Shown: piece after piece, positions 45,130 through 55,298 of the stretch
How the letters are laid out: every line of letters starts with the position of its first letter
Numbering within the stretch: the first letter of the stretch is position 1
Origin: Robiginitomaculum sp.
GTDB taxonomy: Bacteria; Pseudomonadota; Alphaproteobacteria; Caulobacterales; Maricaulaceae
DNA: 64,000 nucleotides
Reading direction: 5' to 3'
NCBI GenBank assembly: GCA_030949705.1
Contig: JAUZSF010000021.1
Location: 62,001-126,000 of the forward strand
Made by a program: the position numbers and the translations under genes
Notes under the pieces: model-generated
What the model was told of the DNA's origin: nothing
What the model saw: the letters and a program-made list of their open reading frames with translations, nothing else
Database searches by the model: none

Positions 45130-46694
45130 GACGGGTCTCCCGATACTTTGCGCGGTGTGCCGCTGAGCGTGTTGTTATGGGTTTGCGAACCAAACAGATT
45201 GGTGCGTTTTTTAGCCCCGGTATTACAGCCATTGCCAAAGGAAAAGCCGCATTCGGAGCGCGCCGAGAAGGCAATTTCCTGGTCAAACGGCCCGTCGCCT
45301 GCATATTCACGGTGATTGGTGGGAATGACAAAACGATCCTCATAATTGGCGATCGCCATCAGCTGGTACATATCGCTCATTTCGGCCTCGGTCATGCCAA
45401 CCTGTTCCAGCACCGCCGGATCCTCGACCCCATCCACGGTTTTACCACGCATATAAAGGCGCATGGCCATCATCCGTTCCAGGGCACTGATCACTGGTTC
45501 TTCATCCCCGGCGGTCAGCAAATTGGCCAGATATTGTGTGGGGATGCGCAGCGAGCGCACATCAGGCAGAACGCCGTTTTGTTCCAGATGCCCGGCCTCG
45601 GCTGCTGACTGGATTGGCGAGAGCGGCGGCACATACCAGACCATGGGCAAGGTGCGGTATTCCGGGTGCAGCGGGAAAGCGATTTTCCATTCCATCGCCA
45701 TTTTATAGACGGGCGAATTTTGCGCCCCTTCAATCCAGCTTTGCGGCACCCCATCGGCCAGGGCCCGTTTGATCACTTCGGGATCGTGGGGATCCAGAAA
45801 CAGATCGCACTGGCTCTGATAAAGATCTTTTTCGTCCTTGGCCGAAGCCGCTTCAACGATCTTGTCTGAATCGTACAATAGAACGCCCAAATACCGAATG
45901 CGCCCGACACAGGTTTCCGAACACACGGTCGGCTCGCCGGCCTCGATACGCGGATAACAGAAGGTGCATTTTTCCGACTTGCCGGACTGCCAGTTGAAGT
46001 AAATTTTCTTGTAGGGACAGCCCGATACACACATGCGCCAGCCGCGGCATTTGTCCTGATCAATCAGCACAATGCCGTCTTCTTCACGCTTGTAGATCGC
46101 GCCCGATGGGCAGGACGCCACGCAAGACGGGTTCAGGCAATGCTCGCACAGGCGGGGCAAATACATCATGAATGTATTTTCAAATTCGCCGTAAATGTCC
46201 TTCTGGATTTTGTCGAAATTATAGTCTTTGGACCGCTTCTCAAACTCGCCGCCCAGGATTTCCTCCCAGTTGACGCCCCAGTCCGGCTTTTCCTTGAACT
46301 TGCCGGTAATGGCCGATTTCATCCGCGCGGTGGGAACCGTTTTGCTCTCTTTCGCGGTCTTCAGGTGGTCATACTCATAGGTAAACGGCTCGTAATAGTC
46401 GTCGATCAAGGGCAGATCGGGGTTGGCGAAAATATTGGAGAGAACCCCTATTTTGCCGCCGATTTTGGGCTTTAACTTGCCGCCTTTGGTCAGCTCCCAG
46501 CCGCCTTTCCATTCGGACTGGTCTTCCCAGTTGCGCGGGTAGCCAACCCCGGGCTTGCTTTCCACATTGTTGAACCAGGCGTATTCAACGCCGCCACGGC
46601 TGGTCCACACGTTTTTACAGGTGATAGAACAAGTGTGGCAGCCAATGCATTTGTCCAGATTGAGGACCATGCCGATTTGTGCACGAATAGTCAT
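45126..46694 (-). CDS. narH: Respiratory nitrate reductase beta subunit NarH
   Basis: The iron-sulfur subunit that carries electrons from NarI haem to NarG. The 522-residue protein has four cysteine groups: CIGCHTCSITCKNVW near the start, then CEHCLNPSCVASCP, CRGWRMCVSGCPY (the tryptophan marks the 3Fe-4S cluster) and CTFCYPRIEAGEPTVCSETC. This fits one 3Fe-4S and three 4Fe-4S clusters. It overlaps both narG and narJ by four bases (ATGA), so the subunits are made in step. Confidence 0.97.
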   Translation of the reverse strand: MTIRAQIGMVLNLDKCIGCHTCSITCKNVWTSRGGVEYAWFNNVESKPGVGYPRNWEDQSEWKGGWELTKGGKLKPKIGGKIGVLSNIFANPDLPLIDDYYEPFTYEYDHLKTAKESKTVPTARMKSAITGKFKEKPDWGVNWEEILGGEFEKRSKDYNFDKIQKDIYGEFENTFMMYLPRLCEHCLNPSCVASCPSGAIYKREEDGIVLIDQDKCRGWRMCVSGCPYKKIYFNWQSGKSEKCTFCYPRIEAGEPTVCSETCVGRIRYLGVLLYDSDKIVEAASAKDEKDLYQSQCDLFLDPHDPEVIKRALADGVPQSWIEGAQNSPVYKMAMEWKIAFPLHPEYRTLPMVWYVPPLSPIQSAAEAGHLEQNGVLPDVRSLRIPTQYLANLLTAGDEEPVISALERMMAMRLYMRGKTVDGVEDPAVLEQVGMTEAEMSDMYQLMAIANYEDRFVIPTNHREYAGDGPFDQEIAFSARSECGFSFGNGCNTGAKKRTNLFGSQTHNNTLSGTPRKVSGDPS

Positions 46695-49600
46695 TGGGCT
46701 GCCTCCGTGTTGCTAGGCGTGTTGATAGGTTGACCCTCGATGTACGGTTCTTCCATCCAGTCGACCGTGTTGGTTTTACGTAAAATGACAAACTCGTCGC
46801 GGTTTGACCCCACGGTGCCGTAATAGTTGAAGCCCCAGGAAAGTTGGGCATAACCGCCGATCATGTGGGTGGGTTTGACCACCGCCTTGGTGACCGAATT
46901 GTGAATACCCCCGCGTTTGCCGGTAATGCGGCTGCCCGGCGTATTCATGGTCTTTTCCTGGGCGTGATACATCATGCACATGCCTTCGGGCACACGCTGT
47001 GATACCACCGCCCGTGCGGTAATGGCGCCGTTGACGTTATAAAGCTCGATCCAGTCATTATCGGCCACATCCACCTTGCGGGCGTCGGTTTCCGACAGCC
47101 AGACCACCGGGCCGCCGCGGTTCATGGTGAGCAGCAAAAGATTGTCTGAATAGGTCGAGTGAATGCCCCATTTCTGGTGCGGGGTGATCCAGTTGAGCGC
47201 GATCTGTTTCACATCACCGCCACGTGCTTTCACCGAATTGGTGATGGTGCGGGTGGAAATGGGTGGTTTATAAACACACAGCCCCTCTCCAAAATCGCGC
47301 ATCCATTCATGATCCTGATAGAATTGCTGACGACCGGTCAGGGTGCGCCACGGGATCAGCTCGTGCACATTGGTGTAACAGGCATTATAGCTGACATGCT
47401 CGTCCTCCAGGCCGGACCAGGTGGGCGATGAGATGATCTTGCGCGGCTGGGCCTGAATATCCCGAAAGCGAATTTTTTCGTCCTCTTTGGGCCGCGCCAG
47501 ATGGGTGTGATCCCGCCCGGTCATTTTGGAGAGCGCCGCCCAGGCTTTCACCGCCACCTGGCCGTTGGTTTCGGGGGCCAGCGAGAGGATTACCTCGGTC
47601 GCATCAATATCGCTCTCAATCCGCGGCTGGCCGTGAGAGATACCTTCATCGCGTACGGTCTTGTTGAGCTTGCCCAACAATTCCACTTCGGCTTCGGTGT
47701 TCCAGCCAATGCCCTTGCCACCATTACCCAGTTTGGCAAGAAGCGGCCCAACAGAGGTAAACTTCTTGTAAAGATTGGGGTAATCGCGCTCCACCTCAAC
47801 CAGGTTCGGCATGGACTTGCCAGGAACCGGGTCGCATTCGCCTTTCTTCCAATCCTTTACGCCCAGCGCCTGACCCAATTCGCCGGGGGTATCATGCAGG
47901 ATCGGTACGGTCACCAGATCGGTTTCCACACCCAGATGGCCGGGGCAGATTTCCGAAAATTTCCGAGCAAGTCCCTTGAAGATGTCCCAGTCAGAACGGC
48001 TTTCCCAGGCCGGGTCCACGGCGCGGGATAGCGGGTGAATGAAGGGGTGCATGTCCGAGGTATTCAGATCATTTTTCTCATACCAGGTGGCGGTTGGCAG
48101 CACGATGTCTGAATAAACCGCCGTGGTGGACATCCGAAAATCAAGCGTCACCACCAGATCCAGCTTCCCTTCGGGAGCCTGATCATGCCATTTCACTTCA
48201 GTGGGTTTATCGGCCCCCATTTCTTCCAGATCGTCGCTCATCAGGCCATTTTGCGCGCCCAGCAAATGCTTCAGCATATATTCGTGGCCCTTGCCCGATG
48301 ACCCCAGAATGTTGGAGCGCCAGACAAACAGGTTGCGCGGGAAATTATCTTCCCGGTCCGGGTCTTCGGCGGCAAATTGCAAATCGCCGCTTTTCAGTCG
48401 GTCGACGACATAGTCCTTGGTGGTTTTGCCTTCCCGCTTGGCTTTTTCGGCCAGCCAGAGCGGGTTTTCATCCAGTTGCGGTGCCGATGGCAGCCAGCCC
48501 ATGCGTTCCGAGCGCACATTGCAGTCGATCAGGGAATGGTTTTTCCACTTGTCCGCATCGGCCAGCGGCGAGAGGATTTCATCCACACCCAGTTTTTCAT
48601 AACGCCATTGGCTGGAATGGTTATAGAAAAATGAGGTTGAGTTCATTTGCCGCGGCGGGCGGTTCCAGTCCAGCCCAAAGGCCAAGGGCAACCAGCCAGT
48701 TTGCGGGCGCAGTTTTTCCTGTCCCACATAGTGCGCCCAGCCACCGCCGGATTTGCCAATACACCCACACATGATCAACAGGTTCATAATCCCCCGATAG
48801 GTCATATCCATGTGGTACCAGTGGTTAATCGCAGCCCCCAGAATGACCATGGAACGGCCCCGGGTCTTGTCGGCATTCTGTGCAAACTCGCGGGCGACCT
48901 GGATGATTTTATCCGCCGAAACGCCGGTAATGGCTTCGGCCCAGGCCGGGGTATAGGGAACGTTATCAGAAAAGTCCCTGGCGACATTTTCACCGCCCAG
49001 ACCGCGATCAATGCCGTAATTGGCGGCCATCAGGTCATAAACCGTGGCCACATAGGCCTCTTTTTTGCCTTTCAGCGTGACTTTGCGCACGGGCAATTTA
49101 CGCACCTGGACACTGGCATGATCGGTATGGGCAAAGATTTTGCTCTCATGAATCTGATTGCCGAAATAGGGGAAGGCCACGTCCAGAACCGCATCTGAAT
49201 TGTCGATATTGCTCAAAGACGGCCAGATATTTTCACCGGAAACCGAATCCTTGGCCTCCAGATTCCATTTGCCTTCCTCGCCCCAACGCGACCCGATGGT
49301 GCCATTGGGCACCCGATGGCTCTGCGAACTTTCGTCATAAACCACCGATTTCCATTCGGCATTGTTTTTGACCTTCAGGTCCCCAGTAAAGTCCGAAGCG
49401 CGCAAATTGCGGGTGGGGACATAATGATCCCCCTGTTTTTCCAGCAAAACCTGCATCGGCATGTCGGAATAATTGCGCACATAATCGGTGAAATATTCGG
49501 ATTTATTGCCCAGATGGAATTCCTTGAATACCACATGGCCCATGGCCATGGCCATGGCTGCATCGGTGCCTTGGCGTGGGTTCAGCCACATATCGGTAAG

Positions 49601-50470
49601 CTTGGCCACTTCGGAATAATCCGGGGTGACGGAAACCGTCTTGGTGCCTTTATAGCGCACTTCGGTAAAGAAGTGGGCATCCGGTGTGCGCGTTTGCGGC
49701 ACGTTGGAACCCCAGGCGATGATATAAGAGGAATTAAACCAGTCAGCGCTTTCGGGCACATCGGTTTGCTCGCCCCAGGTCTGTGGGGATGAGGGGGGCA
49801 GATCGCAATACCAGTCATAAAAGCTGAGGCAGACGCCGCCCATCAGCGAGAGATAACGTGAGCCAGCCGCATAGGAAACCATGGACATGGCCGGGATCGG
49901 CGAAAAGCCCAGCACCCGGTCCGGACCATAGGTTTTGGTGGTATAGATATTGGCCGCCGCGGTGATTTCATTCACTTCATCCCAATTGGCGCGCACAAAC
50001 CCGCCAAGGCCCCGCATTTTTTTGTAGTCATTGGCCTTTTCCGGGTCCGAAACAATGCTGCCCCAGGCCAGCACCGGATCACCATGTTCGGCCTTGGCGG
50101 CACGATATTGTTTAAGCAGGCGCGAGCGGATCAGCGGATATTTCAGCCGGGCCGCTGAATACAGATACCAGGAATAACTGGCCCCGCGGGAACACCCCCG
50201 TGGTTCGTGATTGGGCATATCGGGGCGGGTGCGCGGATAATCGGTTTGCTGGGTTTCCCAGGTCACCAGACCGTTTTTGACGTAAATTTTCCAACTGCAC
50301 GATCCGGTGCAATTCACCCCGTGGGTGGAACGCACAATCTTGTCGTGCGCCCAGCGTCCGCGATAGGCTTTTTCCCAATCCCGGGACTCGGTCGTGGTGA
50401 TGCCGTGACCTTTTGAAAACGTGCCGTCGACCTTGGAAAAATACGTCAGTCTGTCGATGAAATTGCTCAT
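46691..50470 (-). CDS. narG: Respiratory nitrate reductase alpha subunit NarG
   Basis: The molybdenum catalytic subunit that reduces nitrate to nitrite on the cytoplasmic face. The 1259-residue protein carries the FS0 cluster ligands His50, Cys54, Cys58 and Cys93 (STHGVNCTGSCSW and RGCSRG), matching the one-His, three-Cys pattern of NarG. The molybdenum ligand is Asp223 in FYDWYCDLPP. There is no Tat signal, as expected for the membrane-bound, cytoplasm-facing enzyme. It lies 82 bases after the second narK gene. Confidence 0.98.
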   Translation of the reverse strand: MSNFIDRLTYFSKVDGTFSKGHGITTTESRDWEKAYRGRWAHDKIVRSTHGVNCTGSCSWKIYVKNGLVTWETQQTDYPRTRPDMPNHEPRGCSRGASYSWYLYSAARLKYPLIRSRLLKQYRAAKAEHGDPVLAWGSIVSDPEKANDYKKMRGLGGFVRANWDEVNEITAAANIYTTKTYGPDRVLGFSPIPAMSMVSYAAGSRYLSLMGGVCLSFYDWYCDLPPSSPQTWGEQTDVPESADWFNSSYIIAWGSNVPQTRTPDAHFFTEVRYKGTKTVSVTPDYSEVAKLTDMWLNPRQGTDAAMAMAMGHVVFKEFHLGNKSEYFTDYVRNYSDMPMQVLLEKQGDHYVPTRNLRASDFTGDLKVKNNAEWKSVVYDESSQSHRVPNGTIGSRWGEEGKWNLEAKDSVSGENIWPSLSNIDNSDAVLDVAFPYFGNQIHESKIFAHTDHASVQVRKLPVRKVTLKGKKEAYVATVYDLMAANYGIDRGLGGENVARDFSDNVPYTPAWAEAITGVSADKIIQVAREFAQNADKTRGRSMVILGAAINHWYHMDMTYRGIMNLLIMCGCIGKSGGGWAHYVGQEKLRPQTGWLPLAFGLDWNRPPRQMNSTSFFYNHSSQWRYEKLGVDEILSPLADADKWKNHSLIDCNVRSERMGWLPSAPQLDENPLWLAEKAKREGKTTKDYVVDRLKSGDLQFAAEDPDREDNFPRNLFVWRSNILGSSGKGHEYMLKHLLGAQNGLMSDDLEEMGADKPTEVKWHDQAPEGKLDLVVTLDFRMSTTAVYSDIVLPTATWYEKNDLNTSDMHPFIHPLSRAVDPAWESRSDWDIFKGLARKFSEICPGHLGVETDLVTVPILHDTPGELGQALGVKDWKKGECDPVPGKSMPNLVEVERDYPNLYKKFTSVGPLLAKLGNGGKGIGWNTEAEVELLGKLNKTVRDEGISHGQPRIESDIDATEVILSLAPETNGQVAVKAWAALSKMTGRDHTHLARPKEDEKIRFRDIQAQPRKIISSPTWSGLEDEHVSYNACYTNVHELIPWRTLTGRQQFYQDHEWMRDFGEGLCVYKPPISTRTITNSVKARGGDVKQIALNWITPHQKWGIHSTYSDNLLLLTMNRGGPVVWLSETDARKVDVADNDWIELYNVNGAITARAVVSQRVPEGMCMMYHAQEKTMNTPGSRITGKRGGIHNSVTKAVVKPTHMIGGYAQLSWGFNYYGTVGSNRDEFVILRKTNTVDWMEEPYIEGQPINTPSNTEAAQ

Positions 50471-50552
50471 GGATCTTGGTCCTTAAGAGTGCGTTCGAAC
50501 GGTTAAACAAAGGGGGTTTCGCAGGCAGGTACTGCCCGCGAAACCGTTGATT

Positions 50553-52162
50553 TTATGGGTTCTTCACATAAGCGTCCTTGCGAAGATAGAACCACCAGTT
50601 GATGGCAATGCACAGCGCGTAAAAGGCGGCAAAGCCATACAGCGCGTACTCAGGCGTGGTGGCTTTGATCTGCTCGCCAAAGACTTTGGGGATGATATAG
50701 GCCCCATAGGCGGCAACCGCAGACGTCCAGCCCAGAACCGGCCCGGCCTGTTCCTTGTCGAACACCATGGCGATGGTGCGAAAGGTCGAACCATTACCAA
50801 TGCCGGTGGCGGCAAAGAGGATCAGGAACAGGATCAGGAAGGGTACGAAGTAATCTTGCGGCGTGGCCGAGGCATAAGCCTGTTTCATAAAGTACGCTAC
50901 GCCCAGTGCCGCCGCGACCATAATCACGGAGATGATCTGGGTTACTTTGGCCCCGCCCATCTTGTCGGCGATCATACCGCCAACGGGGCGGATCAGGGCG
51001 CCGATAAAGGGCCCGGTCCAGGCAAACATCAAGGCGCTGGGGCCCGCCGGATTGGGGGTGGTGTGAGTCATCACCCCATCCACCATGATGTGCTGGAAAC
51101 CAAAGATCACCTTGATGGCCAGACCAAAGGCGGCGGCATAGCCAATGAAAGAACCAAAGGTCATGGTATAGATAATGGTCATCGCCCAGGTGTGTTTGTT
51201 GTTAAAGATTTTGTATTGGTGGTTAAGGCTGTTTCGGATGGAACCAGGAATGAGCTTCAATGCAAAAACCGTAGCCGCAATCACCACGGGCAGCACAATC
51301 CATTTGCTGAGCATCAAGCCTGAACCACCAACATCAGCCGGCAACATCAGCCACAACCCGCCAATGGAGGTAGCAAAACCAATGGCCAGCATGCCGGATA
51401 TTTTGGCAAAAGCACCCAGAGGCGAACCAATATTGGGGGAGACATGGTCGGCGGTGATATTGTTCATGCCGAACCAGGCGGCAATGACAATCGGCACCAG
51501 AATGACCACCCAGATATAACCGGCATTGTGCAGATAGGTTTCCGTACCGGCGGGGATTTTACCAATCAAAGTGCCAGAGGTGGCCTGCAACACCATGGGC
51601 GTGCCGCCAAAAATAGCGGCCGTCATGACCAGGGGCACCAGGATTTGCATGGTGGTCACCCCGAAATTACCCAACCCCGCATTCATGCCCAGCGAATAGC
51701 CCGCCATCCGTTTGGGGAAGAAAAAGCTGATATTGGACATGGAGGAGGCAAAGTTACCACCGCCAAAGCCGGACAACAGCGCCATCAGTTGGAACTGCCA
51801 TAAGGGGGGTATCGGGGTTTTGCAATAAATACCCGGTACCCGCTGCGGGCAGGATCAACAGTGCGGTGGTGAAAAAAGATGGTATTGCGACCACCGGCCA
51901 ACCGGATGAAGAAGGTGGAAGGGATGCGCAAGGTCGCGCCCGTCAGCCCGGCAATGGCGGCCAGGGTAAACAATTGGGATTTTTCAAACGGGTATCCCAG
52001 ATTGATCATCTGTACGGTGATAATGCCCCAATAGAGCCAGACCGCAAAGCCGCACAGCAGGGCCGGAATGGAAATCCACAGGTTACGGTTGGCAATGGCT
52101 TTGTCCCGAGTTTCCCATTCGGTTTCGTCTTCCGGGTTCCATTGTTTAAGATCTTCGGCCAT
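50553..52162 (-). CDS. narK: NarK-family nitrate/nitrite transporter, NarK2-like (two frameshifts)
   Basis: A 12-helix major-facilitator transporter likely to exchange nitrate for nitrite. The start MAEDLKQWNPEDETEWETR is typical of the NarK2 branch. Two homopolymers are one base too long: A6 at 51872-51877 and G6 at 51804-51809 on the plus strand. Shortening both joins RNTIFF through TTALLILPAAGTGYLLQNPDTPLW to MALLSGFGGGNFASSMSNISF, giving a 535-residue protein. It lies 33 bases after the first narK. The substrate class is from family resemblance. Confidence 0.87.
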
Positions 52163-52195
52163 AGCAGGCTCCTTTATCTTGGTTATGCGATGCCG

Positions 52196-53521
52196 TTATT
52201 CGGCAGGGGTGCCGTGCAGATCTTCCATTTCAGGAAGGTCACGCGGACCGTGTTGTTCAGGATGTTTGGCATTTTCCAGCCGTTGGATGGCAAAGTGCAT
52301 CCAGGTAAGCGCAATACCGATCAGAATGGTCAGCAACATAAAGCAGCTGGTCCATACCCCGATCAGGTCATTCATCACCCCAAAGGTGATCGGAAGGACG
52401 AAACCGCCAAGGCCGCCGATCAGGCCAACAATACCGCCGACAGCCCCCACATGATTGGGATAATATACCGGAATGTGTTTATAGACCGCCGCCTTGCCCA
52501 GCGACATGAAAAAGCCAAGCACGATGGTGAGCGAGACAAACATCCACAAAGGAATGGTCAGGTTGAAATGAATTGGTCCTTCAATCCCGGCAACCGTGTA
52601 ATCGGTGGAGGGATAGGAAAGAATGAAGCTGACGATAAAGGTTACCCCAAAGGTCCAGTACATCACCTTACGGGCACCAATTTTATCGGAGAGCCAACCG
52701 CCTATGCCGCGAAAAATGGAACCGGGCAGGGCATAGCTGGCGGCCAGAAGCCCCGCCGTGCCAAGAGGCAGGCCATAGGCCCCCACATAATAGCGGGGCA
52801 ACCACAGGGCCAGAGCGACAAAGCCGCCAAAGACGAAGAAATAATAAAGCGCAAACCGCCACACCTGAAGGTGCTTCAGGGGGGCCAGCTGTTCGATGAA
52901 GCTTTCATGCTTCAGGCCCTCTTTGCGCCGATGCTTGTGTACCGGATCATCTTTGGCAAAAAGAAAGAACAAAACCGAAGTTGTGGCCATAATCGCGGCA
53001 TAAACCAGAGCGACATTTTGCCACGCCCCACCAACCGCCACGAGCAGCACCGGTGCCCCGAAATTGGTAATCGCCGCGCCAACATTACCCATGCCGAAAA
53101 TGCCAAGGGCCGTGCCTTGTTTTTCTTTCGGGTACCATTTGGAGACATAAGTGATGCCCACGGCGAAGCTGCCGCCGGCCAGACCTACGCCCAGCGCCGC
53201 CACCAGAAACATGAAATAGGTATTGGCAAAAGAGAGCAGCCCCACCGCAATGGCAGTCAGCATCATTTGCGTTGCATAAACGATTTTACCGCCATATTGG
53301 TCGGCCCAGATGCCTAAAAATATACGGCTTAGCGAGCCGGTAAGAATCGGCGTCGCCACCAAAATCCCAAACTCTGTATCGTTCAAACCCAACTCGGCTT
53401 TGATCCGGATACCGATAATGGAAAAAATGGTCCACACGGCAAAACAAACCGTAAAGGCCAAAGTAGACGCCGTTAGCGCCCGTCTTTGTTCGGCTGGTGT
53501 TACGTTATCAAGATGTCCCAT
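52196..53521 (-). CDS. narK: NarK-family nitrate transporter, NarK1-like
   Basis: A 441-residue major-facilitator protein with 12 helices, first gene of the nar operon. Its sequence (GILVATPILTGSLSRIFLGIWADQYGG, GLAGGSFAVGITYVSKWYPKEKQG) carries the NNP-family signature and resembles the NarK1/NasA branch, thought to be a proton/nitrate symporter. Two neighbouring NarK types recall the fused NarK1-NarK2 of Paracoccus, but here they are separate proteins. An FNR-type box lies 69 bases before the start. Confidence 0.92.
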   Translation of the reverse strand: MGHLDNVTPAEQRRALTASTLAFTVCFAVWTIFSIIGIRIKAELGLNDTEFGILVATPILTGSLSRIFLGIWADQYGGKIVYATQMMLTAIAVGLLSFANTYFMFLVAALGVGLAGGSFAVGITYVSKWYPKEKQGTALGIFGMGNVGAAITNFGAPVLLVAVGGAWQNVALVYAAIMATTSVLFFLFAKDDPVHKHRRKEGLKHESFIEQLAPLKHLQVWRFALYYFFVFGGFVALALWLPRYYVGAYGLPLGTAGLLAASYALPGSIFRGIGGWLSDKIGARKVMYWTFGVTFIVSFILSYPSTDYTVAGIEGPIHFNLTIPLWMFVSLTIVLGFFMSLGKAAVYKHIPVYYPNHVGAVGGIVGLIGGLGGFVLPITFGVMNDLIGVWTSCFMLLTILIGIALTWMHFAIQRLENAKHPEQHGPRDLPEMEDLHGTPAE

Positions 53522-53589
53522 AGCCCTCTCCCAAGGTAGACGTTCTGACTTTGCGTTGGCGCAACATGACCTTTTGTGCGAAGATGCAA

Positions 53590-53603
53590 TTGATCCAGAT
53601 CAA
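53590..53603. promoter_or_regulatory. FNR/CRP-type box between narK and the NIT-CRP regulator
   Basis: TTGAT-CCAG-ATCAA, a perfect FNR-type consensus in the divergent promoter region: 69 bases before narK and 51 bases before the regulator. It could serve both genes. Confidence 0.85.
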
Positions 53604-53653
53604 AAACTCTGAAAAAACTTGAACATCGAAATGTGAAAGGACGCCTGAGTTAA

Positions 53654-55249
53654 ATGGACAGCAAAGTCACACTCGGCCCTGTCACGATTTCAGCGCTGCT
53701 ATCTCTGGGAGAACTGGCGCACCAATTGCAATTGGAACGCGGCTGTACGGCGCTGTTTGTGGACAGCGAAGGTGAGATTTATTCCACCGAGCTTCGTGAG
53801 CAACGCAAGGAGACGGACAAAGCCGCATTGGCTTTGGAAAATGTCTGCCAGGACCCGGAACTGCCGACCAGCATTGGCACCATGACTTTGCAAAAGGTTC
53901 AGGAAATTCTGGGCGTTGCCCAAAATCTAAAGACGCACCGGCGCCATGTAGATCATTTCAGCATATCCTTTGCCCGGGCCGTCAACTATTACACCTACAC
54001 CACCCTTAGCCCGATCCTGGACGTACAGATCGAGATCGCCCTGCATGTGGCCAGCGTCGCGCCGACCACGGCCACCGCCTATGCCAATTTGTTGCAATGG
54101 AAAGAACGGGTGGGCCGCGAACGGGCCTGGGGGGCACACGGATTTTGCAGCCAGGTGTTCAAGAATCGTGAATTTTCCGAACGCATGCTCACCCTGATTG
54201 ACGAACAGGGCTCCTATAAGCGCGCCTTTATGTCGCTGGCCTCGCCTGAGCACCGCGAACTGGTGGACAAGCTCACCTCGGGCTATGTGATGCAGTTTGT
54301 CGAAGATTTGCATGCCCTGTTGGCCAAAGATGATTCGGCCGAAGAGCTGGAAGCCATTTCGCCGATCACCTGGTTCCAACTGCTCACCGGCAAGATTGAG
54401 CGGCTAAAGCTGGTGGAAATCGAGCTGGTCAGCAATCTGGTGGCCAGTCCGGTCAGCCTTACCTCTCGTACCGAGGCCCCGGTCATTCCCAAACCCGCGC
54501 CATTAGCCAGTTCTGTGGAACGGCATATGCCGCTGATTCGTGCGCTGCCGGCCTTGTCCAAGCTGGACGAGAAAGAACTGCTCTCTTTGCTGGCTCACGC
54601 CAATATTCAAGAATGCGAAAAGGGTAAATTGCTGTTTTTGCAATCCGAGCCGTTATCGCGATTCTATCTGATCCTGTCCGGCTGGGTAAAACTGTTCAAA
54701 GGCTCGGATGCTGGCGACGAGGCCGTGCTGCAAATGCTGTCGGCCGGCGACAGTATCATGGAAGCGGCGGTTCTGTTGAACATCCCCTCGGTGGCCAGCG
54801 CCCAGGTGGTTGAAAAAACCACGCTTCTATCGCTGCCGGCACCGGTGGTCCGCCAGGTCTTGCAGGATAATAACGCCTTTGCGCTAAACATGATCGGCAG
54901 CCTGTCCATGCGCTCGCAGCATTTGATCCAGCAGATCGAACAATCGCGCCTGCGCAATGCCTCCGAACGGGTGGGCTGGTATCTATTGAAGCTGGGGATC
55001 GAGGAAGGCGGCGGAAACACTACCTCCATCCGCCTGCCCTATGATAAATCCCTGATCGCGGCCTATCTGGATATGACGCCGGAAACCTTTTCCCGCACGT
55101 TGAAGAAATTCCGCGCCCAGGGCTTTCGGATCGAAAACGATACTATTACCCAGCCCCACCCCAAGGCCCTGTGCTCGTTTTGTGATCAAAGCCTGGCCAA
55201 TGCCTGTCGCTATCGCGATGAGCCGGACTGTCCCAGCACCTATTTGTAA
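53654..55249 (+). CDS. NIT-domain/CRP-FNR fusion transcription regulator
   Basis: A 531-residue soluble protein with an unusual plan. Residues about 14-255 form a NIT nitrate/nitrite-sensing domain with both arginine motifs: LERGCTALF (Arg29) and RERAWGAHGF (Arg157). After a linker (about 262-290) comes a CRP-type cyclic-nucleotide-binding fold (about 295-410; LLFLQSEPLSRFYLILSGWVKLFKG), a dimer helix, and a Crp/FNR helix-turn-helix (about 437-500). The recognition helix TPETFSRTL has the E-x-x-S-R pattern that reads TTGAT half-sites. The tail has Cys507, 510, 518 and 526. FNR's N-terminal cysteines are absent. It is divergent from narK and is the likely nar activator. Confidence 0.85.
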   Translation: MDSKVTLGPVTISALLSLGELAHQLQLERGCTALFVDSEGEIYSTELREQRKETDKAALALENVCQDPELPTSIGTMTLQKVQEILGVAQNLKTHRRHVDHFSISFARAVNYYTYTTLSPILDVQIEIALHVASVAPTTATAYANLLQWKERVGRERAWGAHGFCSQVFKNREFSERMLTLIDEQGSYKRAFMSLASPEHRELVDKLTSGYVMQFVEDLHALLAKDDSAEELEAISPITWFQLLTGKIERLKLVEIELVSNLVASPVSLTSRTEAPVIPKPAPLASSVERHMPLIRALPALSKLDEKELLSLLAHANIQECEKGKLLFLQSEPLSRFYLILSGWVKLFKGSDAGDEAVLQMLSAGDSIMEAAVLLNIPSVASAQVVEKTTLLSLPAPVVRQVLQDNNAFALNMIGSLSMRSQHLIQQIEQSRLRNASERVGWYLLKLGIEEGGGNTTSIRLPYDKSLIAAYLDMTPETFSRTLKKFRAQGFRIENDTITQPHPKALCSFCDQSLANACRYRDEPDCPSTYL

Positions 55250-55298
55250 ACGCCCCTTCATTTCCTGATCCTAAGAATTTTCTTGCACACTTGTTTAG

